From: Pseudohalioglobus lutimaris
GTDB taxonomy: Bacteria > Pseudomonadota > Gammaproteobacteria > Pseudomonadales > Halieaceae
DNA: 48,305 nucleotides
Reading direction: 5' to 3'
Assembly: GCF_002866825.1 (NCBI RefSeq)
Contig: NZ_PKUS01000033.1
Location: forward strand, 1-48,305
The notes beneath the pieces are model-generated. The model did not search any database, was not told the origin of the DNA, and was given only the letters and a program-made list of their open reading frames with translations. Positions 18,974 to 26,214 of this stretch are shown in pieces. Every line of letters begins with the position of its first letter. The first letter of the stretch is position 1. A program made the position numbers and the translations under genes.

Positions 18974-19351
18974 GTCGCGCGGTGGCGGCAGGTTCTCCCG
19001 CATCGAGGCATTCATCGTCTTGAAACTGCCCAGTGGATCGTCTTCAGGATAGGCGCCAAGCACCTTGTCTATACCCGGAGGAACGTCACCTTCCCAGCCC
19101 GTAGAAAGAAACAATCCGAGTGAGCGGCAGTGACCGGGTGACTGCGACAACCGCAACCTTGCAGCGTCTCTGCACTCGGAACAGTCTGACTGCCTGGAAC
19201 AACTGTCACCATTTGCGTAGGCAGTGCAGTGCAAAAAACGGCTGGCGCGTGGCTGGGTAATTGAATGCGATGCGTATCTACTGGGGGCGGTTTTATTGTC
19301 GGTACCAGGCGCCTTCCTGGCCAAACCGAAAAGCGGCCATTTCATTATCCT

Positions 19352-19400
19352 GTCTTCAGTCTTCAGTCTTCAGTCTTCAGTCTTGAGTCTTGAGTCTTGG
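19352..19400 (+). repeat. Seven-unit heptanucleotide tandem repeat
   Basis: Four exact GTCTTCA units (19352-19379) are followed by two GTCTTGA units and one GTCTTGG (to 19400). The repeat lies outside any recognised gene, 116 bases before the start of the small acidic protein gene. Confidence 0.9.
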
Positions 19401-19515
19401 CTATTGCGGACAGAGGCTATGGTAGGATTACGGGTTCGGGGGTCATCAAGGTGCCAGGATGTGACAGTGATATCGCGCTACCCGATCTGAAAGAGTATTA
19501 AAAAGGAGAATTCTT

Positions 19516-19731
19516 GTGGCATATTCCGGAAAATACGATTCCCCTGCAGACCTGTTGCTCGACGAAGACTTGAGCCACGACGAGAAAGTAAAAATGCTCA
19601 AACAATGGCGCAACGACGAGAAAGACCTTATACGCGCTTCGGATGACGGCATGGACCACGAGGCTCGCCCGGATGTTCTCAAACAGGTAAAAAAAGCACT
19701 GATCTCGCTACAAGAATCTGCTGCTGATTGA
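19516..19731 (+). CDS. Small conserved acidic protein of unknown function
   Basis: 71 residues starting at GTG, with AAGGAGA about seven bases upstream; no ATG is available. The sequence is charged and mostly helical: YDSPADLLLDEDLSHDEKVK followed by MLKQWRNDEKDLIRA and VLKQVKKALISLQE. It has no signal peptide or membrane segment. It fits a widespread group of short proteobacterial proteins in which a region like SPEEVLxDxxLSxxEKxxLL precedes a W-x-x-D-E/A-R stretch; no role is known to me. It is transcribed alone and meets the convergent DUF1275 gene. Confidence 0.75.
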   Translation: MAYSGKYDSPADLLLDEDLSHDEKVKMLKQWRNDEKDLIRASDDGMDHEARPDVLKQVKKALISLQESAAD

Positions 19732-19735
19732 AGGC

Positions 19736-19785
19736 ACGCAATCGCGAGGATGCCAACTTGCGTTAGCCACCCGTACTTCTGGGTG
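19736..19785. terminator. Two hairpins between convergent genes
   Basis: ACGCAA (19736-19741) pairs with TTGCGT (19758-19763), and CACCC (19768-19772) pairs with GGGTG (19781-19785). They fill the 58-base gap between two convergent stop codons, the expected place for a bidirectional terminator. The stems are short and lack T-runs. Confidence 0.35.
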
Positions 19786-19789
19786 CGCA

Positions 19790-20467
19790 CTAGTCATTTA
19801 GTGACTGTCTACTTTCGCTTTGCTGATAGAGGCGGTAGCTCAATGCCAGTGCTAAACATATAGACGCGGGTGCCAGGAGCGCTTTAAATACAACAGTGTT
19901 GAACAGAACGGCACCGAACGCCCCGCCTGAAATAAATCCCGCAACGATCAGCATAAACAGAATCGCTTTTCGTTTATCGAATGCCTCCCCTCTTAACACT
20001 GCGCCAACCATAATGCCCAGATCAGTAAATATGCCGGTCAGGTGCGTTGTGCGCACGATAGCACCGCTGTAGTTGGTCGCCATGGCATTTTGAATTCCGC
20101 AGGCAGCCGATGCAGCAAAGTGCCCATAGTACGAGCCTTTGGACAAGAGAAAGAATGCAATCAGGATGAACACGGCCTCAATCACTAGTGCAGTGTCGTA
20201 ATGTCGCCCGAGTTCCAGCGCACTGCCGGAAAGCATAAACCCAGATATACAGGCGCCCATAAAGAAAGCAGCTAGAATGCCCAGTAAGTGAAGTGCGCTT
20301 TGCAACGTTCCGCCAGAGAACGTGGTGCCCAGTAGAGTAGCCGTACCCGATACATGCGAGACCGCCTGGTATTCGAAGCCTAGTAACCCAATCGCATTCA
20401 CGCATCCAGCAACAAAAGCCAGAATAAAAGCGCCGTACTCGATCCATCTGGGTAATTGGGATATCAA
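19790..20467 (-). CDS. DUF1275 (YoaK-like) membrane protein
   Basis: 225 residues with about six membrane segments. The family blocks FVAGCVNAIGLLGF near the N-terminus, VSHVSGTATLLG, and GIQNAMATNYSGAIVRTTHL with TGIFTDLG are all present. The start is TTG at 20467, with GAGG at good spacing upstream; no ATG lies near the first helix. The family's function is unknown; a transporter role is often guessed from topology. It is not closely spaced with the genes on either side. Confidence 0.9.
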   Translation of the reverse strand: MISQLPRWIEYGAFILAFVAGCVNAIGLLGFEYQAVSHVSGTATLLGTTFSGGTLQSALHLLGILAAFFMGACISGFMLSGSALELGRHYDTALVIEAVFILIAFFLLSKGSYYGHFAASAACGIQNAMATNYSGAIVRTTHLTGIFTDLGIMVGAVLRGEAFDKRKAILFMLIVAGFISGGAFGAVLFNTVVFKALLAPASICLALALSYRLYQQSESRQSLND

Positions 20468-20567
20468 ACTCTGACCTCAAGCCTGTTGTTAGGTATCAAC
20501 CACGTAGTAAAACAGTTAAATGAATTACCTCAAGCGAACGGCGCTGTTTATCGACAGATAAGGGGTG

Positions 20568-20999
20568 TCATTGATCCACCAGCGCCGTGCGTTTATGCAA
20601 GCGTTTACTGGAAAATACGCGATGACGGACACGCCAGCCAGAAGCTGTTTTGACGACCTGGTCATAGTAGGAACCAAAATGAACAGGGTAGCCTTCCCCC
20701 GTAGCATCACCACGCGGTACTGGCGCAATGGCGCGGGAAAACAGTCTAACTCCACTTTCGTCCACCGCAATATGAATGTTGGTCATGAGATGCGCGAGCG
20801 GGTGCTGACCTTCTTCTTCCATATAGCGTTTGATATCGGCTAACCCGGTCATCGTCACCAGGCCGCGCACTTCAAATACAGCATCAGGGGAAAACACCCT
20901 GTCTAACTCGTCCCAGTTACGGTCATCTATGGCGTCACCGTAAATACCCGGTAACTCGTGCAGTGCCAGGCGGTCAGCGAGGGTCAGTTCTTCAATCAT
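20568..20999 (-). CDS. SnoaL-like / NTF2-fold protein
   Basis: 143 residues with the SnoaL_4 pattern: LADRLALHELPGIYGDAIDD at the start, WDELDRVFSPDAVFEVRG, then HLMTNIHIAVDE and SGWRVRHRVFSSKR. Members are dehydratases, isomerases or catalytically silent ligand binders acting on polycyclic or steroid-like substrates. The ATG at 20999 has GAGGAGA upstream, which overlaps the end of the SDR gene 12 bases away, so the two are translationally linked. Asp and His residues at typical pocket positions are present, but a reaction cannot be named. Confidence 0.85.
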   Translation of the reverse strand: MIEELTLADRLALHELPGIYGDAIDDRNWDELDRVFSPDAVFEVRGLVTMTGLADIKRYMEEEGQHPLAHLMTNIHIAVDESGVRLFSRAIAPVPRGDATGEGYPVHFGSYYDQVVKTASGWRVRHRVFSSKRLHKRTALVDQ

Positions 21000-21011
21000 T
21001 ACGTCATCTCC

Positions 21012-21785
21012 TCAGTTTGGATTCAGGGCCTTTTGCAAGGCGAGCAAATCGTTTTGTAATGCGTCAATGGCGGCTCGTTTGTTTACTGCACCGGCGACGA
21101 CAAGTGGCAAGTCATCAGCAAGGCCTGCGAGACTTTCACTAACAACATCGCATGCCTCCATCCACAGTTCCGCCGGCACCTCGGGCGTGTCATACTGCTC
21201 AAACGCTTTGCGGTCGTGAAGCTCGGTATGCGTAAAACCTGGCACCAGGCACTGTACCGAGACGCCGGTACCTTCAAGCTCAAGCTGCAGCGCACCACTG
21301 AAATTCGTCACGAAAGCTTTAGTTCCTCCGTATACGGCAACGTCCTTGTAAGGTGAGAACGTCACCATAGACGAAACATTTATCAACGCGCCCCGACCCG
21401 CAGCCTTCATAGCTGGCAATGCGGCATGGGTTAAGGCGAGCGTCGCATTGATGTGTGTTTGACACATCGTCAGCTGTTCACTGAGCGGCAGCGTCTCGAA
21501 GGCGCCAATAATCGTGAAGCCGGCGTTGTTGACCAGGTAGTCCAGCGGCCCTGCTTCGTCGATTGCCTTAACAACCCGCTCTACCCCGGCCGGCTCCACC
21601 AGGTCGACACTCAGCAGAGTACATCGCACGCCACTGACTTCGAGTTCCTCGGCTAATTCACGCAGCCGTTCCTCGCGCCTGCCCACCAGAATCATCTGCG
21701 AGCATTGAGGCGCGAGCTGGCGGGCGAACTCGCGGCCAATACCGGCCGAAGCACCCGTTACCAGTGCAGTTTTTTTCTCACTCAT
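21012..21785 (-). CDS. Short-chain dehydrogenase/reductase (classical SDR)
   Basis: 257 residues. The cofactor loop TGASAGIG follows the first strand, LVGRREERL suggests NADP preference through the Arg pair, NNAG is at about 88-91, and the catalytic set is Ser (NVSSM) with YGGTK. The C-terminal part is of the DltE/YqjQ-like branch (FVTNFSGALQLELEGTGVSV, VPGFTHTEL). The ATG at 21785 has GAGGT eight bases upstream. It is co-transcribed with the SnoaL-like gene and probably oxidises or reduces an alcohol/ketone in the same degradation step series. Confidence 0.9.
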   Translation of the reverse strand: MSEKKTALVTGASAGIGREFARQLAPQCSQMILVGRREERLRELAEELEVSGVRCTLLSVDLVEPAGVERVVKAIDEAGPLDYLVNNAGFTIIGAFETLPLSEQLTMCQTHINATLALTHAALPAMKAAGRGALINVSSMVTFSPYKDVAVYGGTKAFVTNFSGALQLELEGTGVSVQCLVPGFTHTELHDRKAFEQYDTPEVPAELWMEACDVVSESLAGLADDLPLVVAGAVNKRAAIDALQNDLLALQKALNPN

Positions 21786-21802
21786 CGTTATTACCTCGTG
21801 CG

Positions 21803-21982
21803 CTAGCGTACCGATGCAACAGCACCAATCAATGCGGGGGCAGCCAGTACAAAAACGGCTACGGTGCTGATTACCGCCACACCGACACCAAGAGACGCGG
21901 CAACGGACTCAACAAAGTAGCTAAAAACGCTGAACAGACCTATAGCCAGAAGCTGACAGAGCGCCAGGCGCTTCCGCGACAA
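21803..21982 (-). CDS. Candidate small two-helix membrane protein
   Basis: A 59-codon minus-strand frame starts at a TTG (21982) and ends at TAG (21803), 17 bases before the SDR start codon. It reads SRKRLALCQLLAIGLFSVFS, a short acidic turn, then GVGVAVISTVAVFVLAAPAL and a terminal ASVR: a positive N-terminus with two hydrophobic helices, as in real membrane proteins. The frame extends upstream to a TGA without another canonical start, and the TTG has no convincing ribosome site. Its position and sense suggest it leads the SDR/SnoaL unit. No homology recognised. Confidence 0.42.
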   Translation of the reverse strand: MSRKRLALCQLLAIGLFSVFSYFVESVAASLGVGVAVISTVAVFVLAAPALIGAVASVR

Positions 21983-22148
21983 AGGGCCATTTCTGGCGAC
22001 TACTGAACGGCCTGGTGTACCAACGCATTTTACCTTTCATATTGGCTTAGATGGCGAATATGCACTACTTTATTCGGCCCTACAATGCATGGTCGCCATT
22101 CAAGTCCAATGCCATGCGCAATATCGTACGCACAAACCAGGAGCAAGT

Positions 22149-22916
22149 ATGTCAACCCAATTGCAAAACAAGACAGCGCTGGTCACCGGCGCGGGTTCTG
22201 GTATCGGTAAGGCCACAGCGCTGCTGATGGCTTCTCGCGGCGCCAGAGTATGCGTCACTGATATCGATGGCACCGCCGCTAATCGCGTTGCTCAACTTAT
22301 ACGTGAACAGGGTGGCAACGCCGAAGCACACTCTCTCGACGTCAGCTCAGAGGCCCAGACCATTGATCTGTTTGAAAAGCTACACCAGACGGTTGGTCGG
22401 CTCGATATCATGCACTTGAATGCCGGAATCCTCTCGCAAACCTCCCTGTTGGACAGCGACCTGGCAGCCTGGTCGAAAATCATCGACGTCAACCTGAATG
22501 GGATTTTTCTCGGACTACGGTATGGCTCGGCGCTTATGCTGGAAGCCGGAGGAGCGGTCGTCATTACTTCTTCTTTGGCCGGTAGAGAGGGCATCGCCGG
22601 CATGCCGGCCTACGTAAGCTCCAAACACGGTGCAATCGGCCTCGCCAAAGCTGCAGCCGCAGAACTGGGCAGCCACCACATTCGCGTAAACGCGGTTTGT
22701 CCCGGGCCTATACACACCAATATGATGATCACGCCCGGGACACAAGAGGAAGTCAATGCTTCACCCGTTGCCGCCACGACAATGCTGCGGCGCGTTGGGT
22801 TACCCGAGGAAGTAGCCGAATTGGTTGCATTCCTGGCCAGCGACGCCGCATCATTTATCACGGGAGGTGTTTTCCCGGTAGATGGGGGCATGCCGTTACT
22901 GGGCAGTCATCGCTAG
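22149..22916 (+). CDS. Short-chain dehydrogenase/reductase (FabG-like)
   Basis: 255 residues. TGAGSGIG forms the NAD loop, and VTDIDG with Asp after the second strand indicates NAD preference. The usual NNAG reads LNAG, SSLAG supplies the Ser, and YVSSK the Tyr and Lys. The C-terminus FITGGVFPVDGGM is typical of 3-oxoacyl-ACP-reductase-like SDRs. The ATG at 22149 is chosen because AGGAG lies five bases upstream; an earlier in-frame start at 22089 lacks such a site. It is transcribed divergently from the other SDR unit and ends in strong hairpins, so it is probably a single-gene transcript. Confidence 0.9.
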   Translation: MSTQLQNKTALVTGAGSGIGKATALLMASRGARVCVTDIDGTAANRVAQLIREQGGNAEAHSLDVSSEAQTIDLFEKLHQTVGRLDIMHLNAGILSQTSLLDSDLAAWSKIIDVNLNGIFLGLRYGSALMLEAGGAVVITSSLAGREGIAGMPAYVSSKHGAIGLAKAAAAELGSHHIRVNAVCPGPIHTNMMITPGTQEEVNASPVAATTMLRRVGLPEEVAELVAFLASDAASFITGGVFPVDGGMPLLGSHR

Positions 22917-22975
22917 GCGTTTACCGTAAGGGAAACGCTACCTACGATAGAGAATAATGTCGGTAGCGGTTTTTC
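22917..22975 (+). terminator. Overlapping hairpins ending in a T-run
   Basis: GCGTTTACC (22917-22925) and GGGAAACGC (22930-22938) pair with one mismatch around GTAA, directly at the SDR stop codon. A second stem, CGCTACC (22936-22942) with GGTAGCG (22962-22968), is followed by GTTTTT. The arms share CGC 22936-22938, so the two cannot fully form together. The second is a conventional terminator. Confidence 0.65.
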
Positions 22976-23308
22976 ACGGCAAGCCGGTGAATCAGCGGCC
23001 TATACCTAACATTAATGTATTATCATAACTAATTGTATTTATTGATTTATATTTAAAGTGTTCTGACATCGGCCGTGTAGCGAATACGTGGTCTGTCCCT
23101 GGTTACCCAGGTAATGGTGCTACTGGGTGGAAATACTCTCAGTCAACGCTGAAGCGCCTGCAGAGAATTCTCTCCCGCTGCGCGGAGCATATTCGTCAAA
23201 GTGAAATAGTATCCCTCGCTGATGGATATATGACATCATTCTGTACGATGGGTCTACTGGTCTCTGCCCCCTCTCCCGCGCCTGCGCTAGCGGCGTTTCC
23301 GGCGGGCG
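22976..23308. other. Intergenic region before the AraC gene
   Basis: Nothing coding was recognised. An AT-rich block at about 23007-23062 stands out from the GC-rich surroundings and is the likely promoter region for the downstream regulator. Confidence 0.4.
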
Positions 23309-24370
23309 GTGACAGGTTCACATCGACTTACACTCGCGAGAACGGAGAGCAGAACGATCAATACCGATGCGCGCTACATTCTCTGGCTGCTGGACTTTCT
23401 ATCGAGCCTGGGACTGGATATCGATGCCATCGCCGCCAATAACGGCCTCAGTCTGGCTGCGTTGCAGGATCCGAACGCACTGGTCAGCGCCAAACAGCAC
23501 CGCGGCCTGCTCATAGATGCCCAGCAGTGCTATCAAGGCAGTGACCTGGGGCTCTCCCTGGGGCTTCAGCGCTCAATCGCCACCCTCGACCAACTCGCGT
23601 ATTTAATGATCAGCAGCGCGACGCTGCGCGAAGCTACCAACGCTGGACTCAAGTACCAGAATTATTCAGGGCGATTTTCAGGCAGCCTCGTCGTCACTTC
23701 TTTCAGTGAAATTCAAGCTGAGGGGTGCTATCAGATCGATGCCAAATCAGAGCTGGGCGAACTGCGACTGCTGGCAATAGAAGACATCCTCGCAAATATC
23801 GTCACTACCTGTCGTTGGGTGCTTGGCCGGGCCCTACCGGTAACGAAACTGCGTTGTAACTACCCTGCGCCCCCTCATGCTGCGCGTTACCAGACGATTT
23901 TTCAGTGTCCGGTGGAGTTTGATGCGCCGGCAACCCAGCTTTTTTTTGATGCCGCTATTCTCGATCAACCGCTGCCGCAGTCCAGCCCACAGAGTGCCGC
24001 ACTGTATAAAAGGCTCTGTGAACAAAGAAGCATTGCCCGCAACCAGGGCGATATTGCCTGGCGACTTTGGCAAATCATTGTTGAGGACCCAGCCCGTCCC
24101 CCTTCTCTCTCCGATGCGGCGCAACAGTTACACTGCAGTAGCCGCACGCTGACTCGCAAGCTATCGGCACAGGGTTGGCAGTATCAGCAGTTAATCGATC
24201 AGGTAAGAGAAATTCACGCTCGTCGCTATTTGAGTGACCCAACCCTGTCCATTACCCGAGTAGGCCAGCAGTTGGGTTACGCTGACAGCTCTGGCTTTCA
24301 CAGGGCTTTCAAAAAATGGACTGGCCTGTCACCTCGCGGCTTTCGCGAAGAGCTGTTCACAGTCAGGTAG
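23309..24370 (+). CDS. AraC-family regulator, OruR-like
   Basis: 353 residues from a GTG at 23309. The N-terminal domain resembles the AraC binding domain of OruR-type regulators (LLDFLSSLGLDIDAIAANNG, ATLDQLAYLMISSATLREA). The C-terminal double HTH shows SLSDAAQQLHCSSRTLTRKL and RVGQQLGYADSSGFHRAFKK, ending GLSPRGFR. The start is uncertain: the GTG has no ribosome site, while GGAGAG at 23344-23349 points to a non-canonical ATC at 23357, which would begin close to the conserved region. It lies 124 bases upstream of the aldolase, dioxygenase and ligase operon on the same strand and is its likely regulator. Confidence 0.87.
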   Translation: MTGSHRLTLARTESRTINTDARYILWLLDFLSSLGLDIDAIAANNGLSLAALQDPNALVSAKQHRGLLIDAQQCYQGSDLGLSLGLQRSIATLDQLAYLMISSATLREATNAGLKYQNYSGRFSGSLVVTSFSEIQAEGCYQIDAKSELGELRLLAIEDILANIVTTCRWVLGRALPVTKLRCNYPAPPHAARYQTIFQCPVEFDAPATQLFFDAAILDQPLPQSSPQSAALYKRLCEQRSIARNQGDIAWRLWQIIVEDPARPPSLSDAAQQLHCSSRTLTRKLSAQGWQYQQLIDQVREIHARRYLSDPTLSITRVGQQLGYADSSGFHRAFKKWTGLSPRGFREELFTVR

Positions 24371-24494
24371 CTGCTGGCCCGTGGCCAGATCAGATAATGA
24401 TTTGGCTGGATTGGACAAGCTTTACGTGCCCTGCTTGGCCATTATTTCCACCGGGCTGGCACCGCTAATAAATTAATAGCAGAGGATGATAATT

Positions 24495-25265
24495 ATGAAA
24501 AAATTTGATGGTCTTGATCAAGCCATGATAGAGCGTTTTGCGCCCCGCCCCGGACGCAGGCCACTGCTACCCGAACTCAGCGAAAAGGCCCAGGTGGCTT
24601 TGATGTGCCGGATGTTGTTCCGGGAGGGCTGGAATGAGCATATCGCCGGCCATATCACCTTTCGCCTGGATAACGGCAACATTCTCACCAACCCCTGGGA
24701 ACTGGCCTGGGATGAGCTTACCGCCAGCGATATTGTCACTCTCGACTCCAGCGGACAGGTCATTGACAGTGACTGGAACGTAACGCCTGCCATCGGCCTG
24801 CACCTGCAACTGCATGCCCTGCGACCAGACATCCACGTGGTGATACATAACCATGCCCACTGGAGTGGCATCTGGGCCAACCTGCAACGCGTGCCACCGG
24901 TGTACGACCAGACCGGCGCTCACTGCGGTGTGAAGCTTCCCCTGTACAACGAATACCAGGGTACTTTTGAGGATGAAGCCACCTCGCTGTCAGCCGCTGA
25001 GGCACTGGGGGACTCAAAATGGGCACTCCTTGCCAACCACGGTTCTCTGGTAGTGGGCAAGGATTTGCGCCAGGCACACCTTCGTGCCATTACCCTGGAG
25101 TGGAGAAGTAAGCGCGCCTATGAAGTAGAGCTTGCCGGCGGCGCTGTGCCACTCAGCGATGAAGAGGTTGAAAAAGTCAGCATCACGGACGCCAATGGCT
25201 TTCCGTTCTGCTGGGAAGCAATGGCCAGGCGTGAGCTGCGTGCCGATCCTTCGATTGTCGATTAA
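24495..25265 (+). CDS. Class II aldolase/adducin-family protein
   Basis: 256 residues. The metal-binding histidines are visible as HNHAHW (His118, His120) and in LLANHGSLVVG, with an upstream Asn/Gly-rich phosphate-loop region (HIAGHITFRL) as in L-fuculose-phosphate aldolases and the adducin head. Family members cleave or epimerise hydroxy-carbonyl substrates or decarboxylate them with a divalent metal. Of two in-frame ATGs, 24495 is preferred because AGAGGA ends just eight bases before it; the ATG at 24486 would overlap that site. It is first in a tight operon with the TauD dioxygenase (18-base gap) and the acyl-CoA ligase. Confidence 0.88.
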   Translation: MKKFDGLDQAMIERFAPRPGRRPLLPELSEKAQVALMCRMLFREGWNEHIAGHITFRLDNGNILTNPWELAWDELTASDIVTLDSSGQVIDSDWNVTPAIGLHLQLHALRPDIHVVIHNHAHWSGIWANLQRVPPVYDQTGAHCGVKLPLYNEYQGTFEDEATSLSAAEALGDSKWALLANHGSLVVGKDLRQAHLRAITLEWRSKRAYEVELAGGAVPLSDEEVEKVSITDANGFPFCWEAMARRELRADPSIVD

Positions 25266-25283
25266 CTATTACAGGTAAGAATT

Positions 25284-26210
25284 ATGAGCTTACAGATCAC
25301 CCCACTGGATAATGTTGGTATCGAAGTCTCCGGTTTCGACCTGAACGCCCCCATCAGCAGTGAGATACAGGCGCAACTAAAAGAACTCTGGTACGAGCAT
25401 GCCATCATGGTATTCCGTGGCCAGGATATCAGCCCGGAAAACCAGATTGAGTTCAGTCGTATATTCGGACCGCTGGAAATGCATCCCCTGAAAGCAACGA
25501 CTTCAGAGGAATATCCCGAGCTGTTCGAACTGGAAAATGGTGGCGAAAAGGATAAGTTCTTCACCGCATTCTATCAGGGTGAGCAGATTGTCGGTCGCCT
25601 GGACTGGCATAAGGACCTGCATTACACAGCGCGTCCCAACCACGGGGCAGTACTGCGCGCAGTGGTAGTGGCAGAAGAAGACGGCCTCACCGGTTTTGGT
25701 GATCTGGCTAAAGCCTATGACGCGCTGGATGAGGACACCAAGGCCCTGCTTGAAAAACTCGAAGTCGCCTATAGCTTCAGCATGCAGCGTCGCCATATGC
25801 GCTATGTAAACCTTGAAGGTTATGAACCTGGACCCTTCAGCCCGAGAAAACCCGCGGATGTTGGATTTCCGGACTTTGCTGACGCTGTCTATCCTGCAGT
25901 CATCACCCATCCTGTCAGTGGCCGTAAAGTGCTCGAAGTGGTAGAACAGTTCCTGGACCGTGTGATTACTCCGCAGCAGTTTGGCTTGTCCAACGACGAG
26001 TCCATCGAACTGTTGGAACGCCTGGTGGCCCATGGCAAAAAGCCCGAGTTCACCTATTTCCATAAATGGCAGGAAGGCGATATGGTGCTATGGGACAACT
26101 GGCGGGCCATGCACTGTACTACCGGCACCAGGCCCGGTGTTAAAAGAGTAATTAACCGCACCACGATTGAGGGTGACATCACCCTGGGTCGTGTGCTGAC
26201 TACAGAGTGA
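25284..26210 (+). CDS. TauD/TfdA-family Fe(II)/2-oxoglutarate dioxygenase
   Basis: 308 residues of the taurine/2,4-D/alkylsulfate dioxygenase family, which hydroxylate a substrate carbon using iron, oxygen and 2-oxoglutarate. The facial triad is seen as DWHKD (His109, Asp111) and the distal WRAMHCTTG (His near 277), followed by the Arg that binds 2-oxoglutarate in the conserved GTRPGVKRVINR segment. The N-terminal VGIEVSGFDL and MVFRGQDIS blocks are typical. The gene is second in the aldolase-dioxygenase-ligase operon; the substrate is unknown. A decayed 3' end of a related gene occurs at 33091-33249. Confidence 0.92.
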   Translation: MSLQITPLDNVGIEVSGFDLNAPISSEIQAQLKELWYEHAIMVFRGQDISPENQIEFSRIFGPLEMHPLKATTSEEYPELFELENGGEKDKFFTAFYQGEQIVGRLDWHKDLHYTARPNHGAVLRAVVVAEEDGLTGFGDLAKAYDALDEDTKALLEKLEVAYSFSMQRRHMRYVNLEGYEPGPFSPRKPADVGFPDFADAVYPAVITHPVSGRKVLEVVEQFLDRVITPQQFGLSNDESIELLERLVAHGKKPEFTYFHKWQEGDMVLWDNWRAMHCTTGTRPGVKRVINRTTIEGDITLGRVLTTE

Positions 26211-26214
26211 ATTA

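Larger units (their letters stand above)
18584..19515. other. Decayed intergenic stretch
   Basis: No intact gene was recognised in these 930 bases. They contain an IS3 OrfA fragment (18791-18973) and a heptanucleotide repeat (19352-19400). A minus-strand frame ending at 18647 (GTKKPVILVYKADAIGN) and another around 18975-19110 (DKVLGAYPEDDPLG) have protein-like composition but match no family I can name. They may be further gene debris around an old insertion site. Confidence 0.5.

Noticed and set aside
18902-19345. 147-codon minus-strand frame in the decayed region as a real gene
   Set aside because: Part of it is the complement of the IS3 OrfA fragment, the N-terminal half has no protein-like pattern, and no ribosome site was seen.
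25503-26063. Minus-strand 186-codon frame within the TauD gene
   Set aside because: Complementary to conserved dioxygenase coding sequence with all triad residues intact; no protein family recognised.
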